Of a DNA stretch of 24,269 nucleotides, positions 8,707 through 14,320 are shown piece after piece. Numbering within the stretch: position 1 is the first letter of the stretch; each line of letters begins with the position of its first letter. The notes under the pieces were generated by a model. It did no database searches and was not told where the DNA came from. It saw nothing but the letters and a program-made list of their open reading frames with translations. Source of the DNA: Anaerolineales bacterium (GTDB lineage: Bacteria; Chloroflexota; Anaerolineae; Anaerolineales; DRMV01); contig WFUL01000114.1 of assembly GCA_015484985.1 (NCBI GenBank), positions 1-24,269 on the forward strand, given 5' to 3'. Position numbers and translations under genes: made by a program.

Positions 8707-9311
8707 ATCTCCCGCTTCTCCTTCGGGGGTTCCAGGACCTTGTCCACCAGGCCGTACTTCACGGCGTCCTCAGCCGTCAGGTAAAAGTCTCGGTCTGTAT
8801 CCCGCTCGATAATCTCCAGGGGCTGACCGGTGTGGGCTGCCAGGATGCGATTCAATTGTTCCTTAAGGCGCAGAATCTCTCGGGCCTGGATTTCAATATC
8901 GGTGGCCTGACCACGAGCCCCGCCTAAGGGCTGATGCATGTGAATGGTGGCATGGGGCAGGGCGTACCGATGGCCCGGAGTACCGGCCGCCAGAAGCAGG
9001 GTCCCGAAGGACGCCGTCATGCCCACGGCCACGGTACTGATGGGATTGGAAATCATCTGCATGGTGTCATAGATGGCCAACCCGGCGTAAATCTCCCCTC
9101 CGGGGGAGTTGATGTACATGTGAATCAGGCCTTCAGGGTCCTCACGGTTCAGATAGAGCAACTGGGCCACGATGAGATTCGCCACCTGGGCGTCAATAGG
9201 AAATCCCAGGAAAACGATGCGCTCCTTCAGGAGCAGTGAGAAGATGTCGTAGGCCCGTTCCCCCCGGCCCGTTTGCTCAATCACCATGGGAATCAAACTA
9301 TGGAACGTCAT
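8652..9311 (-). CDS. clpP: ATP-dependent Clp protease proteolytic subunit
   Basis: This is a 219-residue ClpP, the serine peptidase ring that degrades proteins fed to it by a ClpX or ClpC unfoldase in the cytoplasm. The catalytic triad is intact at the spacing of E. coli ClpP: Ser101 (MTASFG), His126 (HMHQPLGG) and Asp175 (TDRDF). INSPGGEIYAG and the C-terminal AEDAVKYGLVD are also family hallmarks. The Ser region reads TASFG where many ClpP have AASMG, a mild change. Its ATG overlaps the tig stop (ATGA), so it is translationally coupled to trigger factor. The usual next gene, clpX, is missing; an aldo/keto reductase takes its place. Confidence 0.97.
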   Translation of the reverse strand: MTFHSLIPMVIEQTGRGERAYDIFSLLLKERIVFLGFPIDAQVANLIVAQLLYLNREDPEGLIHMYINSPGGEIYAGLAIYDTMQMISNPISTVAVGMTASFGTLLLAAGTPGHRYALPHATIHMHQPLGGARGQATDIEIQAREILRLKEQLNRILAAHTGQPLEIIERDTDRDFYLTAEDAVKYGLVDKVLEPPKEKREIWQRLQAKAKEVVPNREA

Positions 9312-10873
9312 GCTTGGCCTCCCTCCTTGGAGGATTCGGAGACGGACACCGACACCGAGGTATCCGCTTGGTGCTTCCCTTCTTCTTGGGCTTCGGATTC
9401 GGACACCTCAGACGCGGCCTCCCTGGTTTGAACCGCTTCGAGCTCAGTTGGACCTTCTCGTTGCCCCGCAACTTCGCTGGCTTCCTCGGCCGGCTCAGAT
9501 TCATCTTCTTTTTCGTCTTCCTCTTCCCCTCGCGCCAGCGCGGCCAGCTGTTCCAGGCCTTTGGCATGGAGGTATCGGTTCAACACGTCCTGCAAGTGAT
9601 ACTCAAAATGTCCCCGCTCGCGACGCAACAAACGCCGGGCTTCTGCCTCCGTGAGCTTCTTCCCCTGGGCTTGAAGCAAATCAACCAGCACGCGATGGCT
9701 CCAATATTCCACTTCCTGTTGATTGACCTCGATACCCTCGGCCTTGACGAAGGCATCCAACACCAAATCCCGGACCAGATCCTCTTCCACCTCGCTCCTG
9801 AGCTCCTCTTTGAACTCTTCCAGGGTTTTGCCCTGTTCCTGGAGATACTCCTCGAGATCCACATCCCGTTGAGCCAGGTACTGTCGAATCTCCTCCACAC
9901 GCTCCTGGAGCATGGTCTCCAACATGGCTTGAGGATAGCGAACCTGGCTTTGGGCGACCAGGGCCTCCAGCACCTTTTCCCGGTATTCCCGGTCATATTG
10001 GCTGCGCCGGTCTTCCTCCAGATTTGAACGAATGCCCTTTCGTAAATCCTCCACCGTCTCGTACTCGGTGTGTTCCTTCACGAACTCATCGGTGAGGTCC
10101 GGATAAACGGGCGTTTGCACTTCTTGGACCTCGACCTCATATTCGAAGGTGTATCCCCGCATGCTTTCGTTCGCGGCGTCGTCGGGGTAGGTATAGGATA
10201 GCGTGAGCTTATCCCCCTTCTTGGCTCCTTCCAATTGCTTGGAAAAACCCGGGAAGGGCCATTCCTCAGGGTCTTCGTCCTCTTTGACCAGCAGGGAGAC
10301 TTCTTCCTCGGGAATATGGCGGGTCTCAGGCGTCTCGCCCTCCTTGGCGGGAGGGGTATATTTCCCCTTGAGCGTCATCTGAACCACGTCGCCCACCTGC
10401 GCCGGACGGTCCACCGTCTCCATACGCACGTGCATACGCCGCAGGTTCTCCAGGGCCCGTTCCACTTCCTCTTCATCCACCTGGGGCGGTTCGTAGGGTA
10501 CCCGCAGGGCCTTGTAATCCCCCAGGTCCACTTCAGGTTCCAGAGGCACCTCAATTTCCACCACCAAAGGTTCCCAGGAAACGACCTGTTTGACCTGTCC
10601 CGGCAGGGCGGGTTGCACCTCGGCCTCATCCAGGATTTGGCTGTAGTAGTCGTCCAAAAGGGTATCCAGCAACTCCTCCCGTACAACCGTTTCGCCAAAG
10701 TGGCGAACCACCACCCCGTACGGGGCCTTACCGGGACGAAAGCCAGGCACGCGTGTTTGCAGGGAGAGCTTGCGAGCCACTTTGCGCTTGGCCCGCTCCA
10801 CGGCCTCGGACGTGAATTCCACCACCAGTTTAGCGTGATGGGTTGGCAAGATTTCCTTGGTGACCTTGAACAT
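9308..10873 (-). CDS. tig: trigger factor chaperone / prolyl isomerase with acidic tail
   Basis: This is a 521-residue trigger factor, the ribosome-bound chaperone. The N-terminal ribosome-binding domain shows GFRPGKAPYGVV. The central FKBP-type domain starts near VGDVVQMTLKGKY and carries a loop with a Pro/Glu-rich insertion. A helical C-terminal chaperone domain follows to about residue 440. The final 80 residues are low-complexity and strongly acidic (runs of Glu, Ser and Ala), making it longer than the about 430 residues of E. coli. The start at 10873 has GGAGG 7 nt upstream, and a TATAAT promoter lies about 45 nt before it. It is the first gene of the eight-gene run. Confidence 0.96.
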   Translation of the reverse strand: MFKVTKEILPTHHAKLVVEFTSEAVERAKRKVARKLSLQTRVPGFRPGKAPYGVVVRHFGETVVREELLDTLLDDYYSQILDEAEVQPALPGQVKQVVSWEPLVVEIEVPLEPEVDLGDYKALRVPYEPPQVDEEEVERALENLRRMHVRMETVDRPAQVGDVVQMTLKGKYTPPAKEGETPETRHIPEEEVSLLVKEDEDPEEWPFPGFSKQLEGAKKGDKLTLSYTYPDDAANESMRGYTFEYEVEVQEVQTPVYPDLTDEFVKEHTEYETVEDLRKGIRSNLEEDRRSQYDREYREKVLEALVAQSQVRYPQAMLETMLQERVEEIRQYLAQRDVDLEEYLQEQGKTLEEFKEELRSEVEEDLVRDLVLDAFVKAEGIEVNQQEVEYWSHRVLVDLLQAQGKKLTEAEARRLLRRERGHFEYHLQDVLNRYLHAKGLEQLAALARGEEEDEKEDESEPAEEASEVAGQREGPTELEAVQTREAASEVSESEAQEEGKHQADTSVSVSVSESSKEGGQA

Positions 10874-10915
10874 GCACCATCCTCCATGGATATATCTGGC
10901 AACAAGCGCCTTGTG

Positions 10916-10943
10916 ATTATACCCCGTTCATCGCGTTCGGGAA
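10916..10943 (-). promoter_or_regulatory. promoter of the tig-clpP run
   Basis: A perfect TATAAT -10 lies on the minus strand at 10916-10921, with only a weak -35 candidate (TTCCCG, 10938-10943, 16-nt spacing). The 5' leader would be about 40 nt. It is the only strong promoter found upstream of the eight genes. Confidence 0.55.
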
Positions 10944-10947
10944 CAGA

Positions 10948-10984
10948 AGATGGCATGAGGCAGGGTCGCCGCCTCATGCCATCT
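10948..10984 (-). terminator. hairpin terminator between cytochrome c and tig
   Basis: A 14-bp perfect stem (10948-10961 with 10971-10984) and 9-nt loop lie about 50 nt past the cytochrome c stop. No long T run follows, so termination may be partial or factor-assisted. It separates the copper/cytochrome locus from the tig promoter. Confidence 0.6.
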
Positions 10985-11030
10985 CGATATCTGTATGAGG
11001 CTTCTGCAGACCTTGAGAAGCCCTTCCTCG

Positions 11031-11471
11031 TTATTTCAGCGTGAGCAGAAAGGCAATGAGGTCCTGTAGATCCTGCTCGCTCAAACCTTTATAGGTAGGC
11101 ATAACCCCCCTGGGGAAACCCTCGACCACGTAAGCGTTGGGGTCGAGCAGGGACTGTTTGAGATACTCCGCCGCGCTCATCCCCGGCACGCGCTGGGCGG
11201 CTCGCGTAGCCACTCCTGCCAAGGAAGGACCCACCAGGGTCACGTCCGGCTCCAAGGAATGGCAGGAGGTGCACCCCGCCTGCCCGGCCACCGCGGGGGA
11301 ATTGAACAGTTCTTTGCCCCGCTCAGGATCACCCGTGACGACAACCTCTTCTTGAGCGGGCCCGCCGCCCTCGGCGGCTCCCCCAGGCGCCGAGGTTTCC
11401 TTCCCACCACACGCGGTCAGTGCCAGAGCTGCGAGTACCACGAACACCAACAACAGAGTCTTGCGCATCAT
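11031..11471 (-). CDS. cytochrome c lipoprotein (class I, single haem)
   Basis: This is a 146-residue membrane-anchored c-type cytochrome. A signal sequence with lipobox LALTAC (Cys about 21) is followed by a Gly/Glu-rich spacer. The single haem motif CTSCH is at about 67-71, and the axial Met is expected in RGVMPTYKG (about 126). The C-terminal helix SEQDLQDLIAFLLTL is typical of small electron carriers of this fold. It would pass electrons to a terminal oxidase or take them from a bc-type complex, outside the cytoplasmic membrane. AAGGAGG precedes the ATG. The remnant of a second, similar cytochrome ends inside this ribosome site. Confidence 0.92.
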   Translation of the reverse strand: MMRKTLLLVFVVLAALALTACGGKETSAPGGAAEGGGPAQEEVVVTGDPERGKELFNSPAVAGQAGCTSCHSLEPDVTLVGPSLAGVATRAAQRVPGMSAAEYLKQSLLDPNAYVVEGFPRGVMPTYKGLSEQDLQDLIAFLLTLK

Positions 11472-11484
11472 GATTCACACCTCC

Positions 11485-11664
11485 TTATAGGTTCGATATA
11501 AGCACATCCGCAGGACTGTGTAGAGCGAGGAGAAAAATCACTAGGCCCTGAATCTCCTCCTCGCTCAAGAATTCCTGAACGTTGGGTGGCATCACGTTTT
11601 TAGGATAACCCGACACCACATGGGCATCGGGATCTGCGATAGATTGATATAGGTATTCTACCGC
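11485..11664 (-). pseudogene. C-terminal remnant of a second cytochrome c
   Basis: Reading the minus strand from 11664 gives 59 codons then TAA at 11485. They begin AVEYLYQSIADPDAHVV and contain GYPKNVMPP and SEEEIQGLVIFLLAL. These align residue by residue with the C-terminal half of the intact neighbour (AAEYLKQSLLDPNAYVV, GFPRGVMPTYKG, SEQDLQDLIAFLLTL). The CxxCH haem motif and signal peptide are gone, no ATG starts the frame, and an in-frame TGA lies just upstream near 11700. The TAA overlaps the ribosome site of the intact gene. This is best read as a tandem cytochrome gene that lost its first half. Confidence 0.8.
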
Positions 11665-11691
11665 TAAAAATGCTAAGACCGAAGAAAGCGA

Positions 11692-11732
11692 AGATCATAT
11701 AGGCAGCGGTCTCGCCGCTACCCACATGATCT
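11692..11732 (-). other. long hairpin inside the decayed interval
   Basis: Arms 11692-11698 and 11726-11732 (AGATCAT/ATGATCT) continue inward. As minus-strand RNA they make an unbroken helix of about 18 bp with three G-U pairs and a 5-nt loop. As plus-strand RNA the same three positions are A-C mismatches, so the structure fits the minus transcript better. A T7 run (11734-11740) follows on the plus strand, but no plus-strand gene precedes it. Confidence 0.5.
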
Positions 11733-11775
11733 CTTTTTTTCCAGTGGTCCCATATCCGGTCCGACGTGATGTATT

Positions 11776-11964
11776 TTAAAAAACCTTGCCCACCAAGGGT
11801 TGTTCCAAGGCATGTTCTGACCTCACCGACACGAAGGCGATGAAGGGCGAGCGTATTGCCGGATGCTCTCACTTCCAGGAGCCCACCACCAGCAAAGTCA
11901 AACCCAGTTCGAACACCCAGGGGGCTTTGAGGGTGGAAAAGGAGGACCCTCCTGCATCGCACAC
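11776..11964 (-). pseudogene. possible decayed small membrane protein with in-frame TGA
   Basis: From GTG at 11964 one frame reads 31 codons including STLKAPWVFELGLTLLVVG. It meets TGA at 11869-11871 and stays open in the same frame for 30 more codons (IRSPFIAFVSV, then SEHALEQPLVGKVF) to TAA at 11776. The first part has one membrane helix. It starts 13 nt after the PCu(A)C stop. Two other frames are also partly open here, and an ATG at 11957 fits the AGAGG site better, so the original frame is uncertain. I cannot name a family. Confidence 0.3.
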
Positions 11965-11977
11965 CTCTTCGTGAGGA

Positions 11978-12421
11978 TTATTTACGGACCTCCACGTCCA
12001 CAGTGATGGGATCATACTTCTCGAACCTCAAGGTCAGGGAAAAACGAGTTCCTTCCTGGAAGTCCACTTTTTTGCCCATACACATGATGTGGAGGCCACC
12101 CGGACCAAAGACCACTGTCTCTCCTGGGGGCAGGGGCACCCGTCCACCTTCCACAGGACGCATGCCCATGGAGCCTCCTTCTTTCTGATACGTCTCGTGG
12201 ATTTCCGCCTTTTCACAGGCGCCTGTCTCAACCCCGATAAGGGCATCTTCTTCAGAGCCCGTGTTACGCAAAGTGAGATAAATCGCGCCCATTTCTGTGA
12301 CCATCGGGGAGGAGCGAGCCCAAGGGTCTTCTACGACAATTCGAGGACCACGGGCCGCTTGGCATGCGCCCAAGAAGACCATACCCACCAGGCTAATCAC
12401 CCAGGGAACCCAACCACGCAT
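11978..12421 (-). CDS. PCu(A)C-family periplasmic-type copper chaperone
   Basis: This is a 147-residue lipoprotein (lipobox FLGAC, Cys about 20) of the PCu(A)C family. Family members bind Cu(I) outside the membrane and pass it, with SCO1, to the CuA centre of cytochrome oxidase. Likely ligands are His75 (AEIHETY), Met85 or Met87 (GSMGM), His111 and Met113 (LHIMCMG). The spacing is close to, but not exactly, the family pattern HX10MX21HXM. The start is set at 12421, because GAGGAGG lies 6 nt before that ATG; the longer frame begins at a GTG inside this ribosome site. It is 23 nt downstream of sco1. Confidence 0.92.
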   Translation of the reverse strand: MRGWVPWVISLVGMVFLGACQAARGPRIVVEDPWARSSPMVTEMGAIYLTLRNTGSEEDALIGVETGACEKAEIHETYQKEGGSMGMRPVEGGRVPLPPGETVVFGPGGLHIMCMGKKVDFQEGTRFSLTLRFEKYDPITVDVEVRK

Positions 12422-12444
12422 GAGCATCCTCCTCACGAAAAGGT

Positions 12445-13056
12445 TTAACGCCGCAACAGATATTTGAGATCGGCAGCCATTTGTTCCGGCGTAATGCCAT
12501 CCGGACCAAAAGTAGGAGGAAAAACGACTTTGAGATAGCCTTCAGGGTTGATGAGCAAGGTGGAGGCCGTGTGTTCCACTGGATAGCCTTCTTTCTCTTG
12601 GCCCTCTGGGTAGTTATAGAAAATACCGTAACGGGTGGCCACTTCTCGAATCTGTTCATCGGTGCCTGTCAACCCAATAAACGAAGGGTGAAAGTGTTGA
12701 ACATAGGTCGCCATACGCTCCGGGGTATCCCGTTTAGGGTCCACAGAAATCATAATGACTTGTAATTTCTCAGCATCCTTACCCAGCAACTCCATGACAC
12801 GTGCCAAGTCCGCAAGAGTTGTGGGGCAAACATCAGGACAGTAGGTATAGCCGAAAAACAACAGCACCCACTTTCCGCGAAAATCGCTTAAGCGTACCGG
12901 CCCCTCAGCCGAGAGGAGCTCAAAATCATAAGCAGGCTCTGGAGATTGAACGACTGTACCGGCAAAGTCATGGGGACGAAAGCGCCAGAACAACCATCCC
13001 GCCAGGACGAGCACCCCAAAGATGACAAGAAGTCGTTGAACCCAAGTTTTATACAT
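12445..13056 (-). CDS. SCO1/SenC/PrrC copper chaperone for cytochrome oxidase
   Basis: This 203-residue thioredoxin-fold protein is anchored by one N-terminal helix (about 8-25). The copper ligands are present: CPDVC at 73-77 (CxxxC) and His162 in the VEHTAST loop. The fold motif GKWVLLFFGYTYCPDVCPTT is standard. It delivers copper to, or reduces, the CuA cysteines of oxidase subunit II on the outer face of the membrane. AGGAGG 8 nt before ATG 13056 fixes the start. It lies 41 nt after the Rrf2 regulator and before the PCu(A)C gene, so the three are probably one operon. No oxidase subunit gene is in the window. Confidence 0.95.
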   Translation of the reverse strand: MYKTWVQRLLVIFGVLVLAGWLFWRFRPHDFAGTVVQSPEPAYDFELLSAEGPVRLSDFRGKWVLLFFGYTYCPDVCPTTLADLARVMELLGKDAEKLQVIMISVDPKRDTPERMATYVQHFHPSFIGLTGTDEQIREVATRYGIFYNYPEGQEKEGYPVEHTASTLLINPEGYLKVVFPPTFGPDGITPEQMAADLKYLLRR

Positions 13057-13097
13057 GATTCCATCCTCCTCTGCCTATGGATGTGCCTTATTGATGG

Positions 13098-13532
13098 TCA
13101 CTGAGTTACTGACATCATCTCTTGAGATTCCTGGGCCAATTCCGCAAAGGTTATACCCTCTAACTCTCGGCGCACCAGGTGCTGGAGCCGAATCCAACGC
13201 TTACGCACAGGACAGGTGCCGACAAGCGGACAGGTATCGACATACTCAACACATTCCGAAATTTGGGGAGCCCTGTCCACAGCAGCTACCACGTCCCACA
13301 GGGTAATGTCCTCCGGAGCATGGGCCAGTTCCACCCCTCCCCCAGCCCCTGAATAGGTGCGTATCAAGCGGGCACGAGCCAGTTCCTTGAGTAGACTGTA
13401 TAGCATAGGAAGGGGTATGAACATTTCCTCACTCAGCTGCTGCGACGATAATCGCGTTCCGGGCGGATGTCTGGCCAGTCCCAGGACCATCCGAATGGCG
13501 TAATCGGTACGCCGATTGATGAGGAAGTGCAT
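13098..13532 (-). CDS. Rrf2-family Fe-S transcriptional regulator
   Basis: The 144-residue protein has the Rrf2 winged-helix layout: NRRTDYAIRMVLGLA at the start, a recognition region with SSQQLSEEMFIPLPMLYSLL, and RTYSGAGGGVELA in the wing. Three Cys (C-x6-C-x5-C, in ECVEYVDTCPLVGTCPV) stand where IscR, NsrR and relatives bind an Fe-S cluster. It probably senses iron-sulfur status, oxygen or nitric oxide. It is the first gene of the copper-chaperone operon and so likely controls it and itself. GGAG lies 8 nt before ATG 13532. A palindrome overlapping a TTGACA box lies about 90 nt upstream. Confidence 0.93.
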   Translation of the reverse strand: MHFLINRRTDYAIRMVLGLARHPPGTRLSSQQLSEEMFIPLPMLYSLLKELARARLIRTYSGAGGGVELAHAPEDITLWDVVAAVDRAPQISECVEYVDTCPLVGTCPVRKRWIRLQHLVRRELEGITFAELAQESQEMMSVTQ

Positions 13533-13583
13533 ACGCCCCTCTCCGATATTCAGCTTACTGGACTTTGTAGACCTTTTTGGTCA

Positions 13584-13634
13584 AGTATATGACATCCAAA
13601 TACCCTCCCAAAATGACATTTGTCAAGTCTTGAC
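13584..13634 (-). promoter_or_regulatory. promoter region of the rrf2-sco1 operon with candidate operator
   Basis: The perfect palindrome GTCAAG-t-CTTGAC sits at 13622-13634 and contains a minus-strand TTGACA box (13621-13626); the -10 at 17-18 nt from it is poor. A second option is TATACT (13584-13589) with TTGGGA 16 nt upstream. An isolated TTGACC half-site lies at about 13578-13583. Which promoter is used is unclear; the palindrome is the likeliest regulator site. Confidence 0.4.
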
Positions 13635-13883
13635 CACAAACGACTAAATCCGTTTCCCTAACGAAACAAACCCCATCCCCTTATCGTATGCCCCTATCTT
13701 CAGTACGGCATTGTTTCTCACCTCATCGTAGAGGCACGTTGGAAAGGCTCGCTTTTGCAAATTTGCACACGCTCTTTAATTCCATTGCAGGGACTTGAGG
13801 TAGATGCTGGGCCGCATACACTATGGTGGGAAGAATATCGTAACAGGACTTAGAATAGTGACTGTATCAGAAAGTGAACAGCA

Positions 13884-14048
13884 CTACTTCACCCCCCAGG
13901 TTTTCGCTGCTGAAAAAATCTCCGGGAGGGTCCACCATGGGAAACCCCAGTGCCTGGCGTACTCATGAAAGAACTTTGAATAGGCTGGAACACCTTGAAC
14001 ACATTGAAGACCGCCACGTCCACAAATCACCACCCCCAGGGAAACCAT
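13884..14048 (-). pseudogene. possible C-terminal gene remnant
   Basis: A 54-codon frame ends with AYSKFFHEYARHWGF, PWWTLPEIF and AAKTWGVK. The aromatic-rich ending and high third-position GC in the last 30 codons look protein-like, but upstream the frame meets TGA within 11 codons and no ribosome site precedes the ATG. It may be the tail of a lost gene. I do not recognise the family. Confidence 0.25.
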
Positions 14049-14164
14049 ATGCCAGGTACCATCACGAAGTACGTCTTTGTTTCACCATACGGGTCATCCT
14101 CCCTTCCTCTGCGTGCCTCGATGTTTTACGGCAAGGAAGTATAAGCACGGACCTTACGTACTAA
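13937..14164 (+). CDS. doubtful small ORF
   Basis: This 75-codon frame has GGAGGG placed 6 nt before its ATG, which is the only reason to list it. The product (MGNPSAWRTHERTLNRLEHL onward) has a short charged helix and no known motif. It overlaps, antisense, the remnant at 13884-14048. Confidence 0.2.
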   Translation: MGNPSAWRTHERTLNRLEHLEHIEDRHVHKSPPPGKPYARYHHEVRLCFTIRVILPSSACLDVLRQGSISTDLTY

Positions 14165-14248
14165 ATCGTGACAATTGTCACCAGCGGTTCCATTCTGCCC
14201 AGATGGCAACAGTTATACGGCAATCCTTCCGGTTTCCCGGAGGGTTTA

Positions 14249-14280
14249 CCCCTTGGCAAGGGGGGTCTAACCGTTATAAT
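14249..14280 (+). promoter_or_regulatory. strong promoter of the ferredoxin-NADP reductase gene
   Basis: -35 TTGGCA (14253-14258) and a perfect -10 TATAAT (14275-14280) stand 16 nt apart, giving a leader of about 35 nt. The palindrome CCCCTT-ggc-AAGGGG (14249-14263) covers the -35 box and could be an operator. Just upstream is another imperfect inverted repeat (CCTTCCGG/CCGGAGGG, about 14225-14244). Confidence 0.65.
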
Positions 14281-14320
14281 CGGAAAGAACAAAACACAAG
14301 CAAATTTCGGGAGGTGGAAC

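Larger units (their letters stand above)
13535..14245. other. gene-poor interval
   Basis: Apart from the regulatory sites at its two ends, this 0.7-kb stretch holds no gene I can support. Base composition is more AT-rich than the neighbours. Two short overlapping antisense frames (13884-14048 on minus, 13937-14164 on plus) are the only candidates and at most one can be real. No tRNA, small-RNA fold or insertion sequence was recognised. Confidence 0.5.

Noticed and set aside
9236..10027. 263-codon plus-strand open frame opposite trigger factor
   Set aside because: It is antisense to a clear tig gene, has no family motif and no ribosome site; it is open because of the codon bias of tig.
11734..11740. 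T7 run as a plus-strand terminator
   Set aside because: No plus-strand gene lies before it and the hairpin has A-C mismatches on that strand.
11869..11871. In-frame TGA as a selenocysteine codon
   Set aside because: No recognisable SECIS-like hairpin follows within the proper distance, and the region shows other signs of decay.
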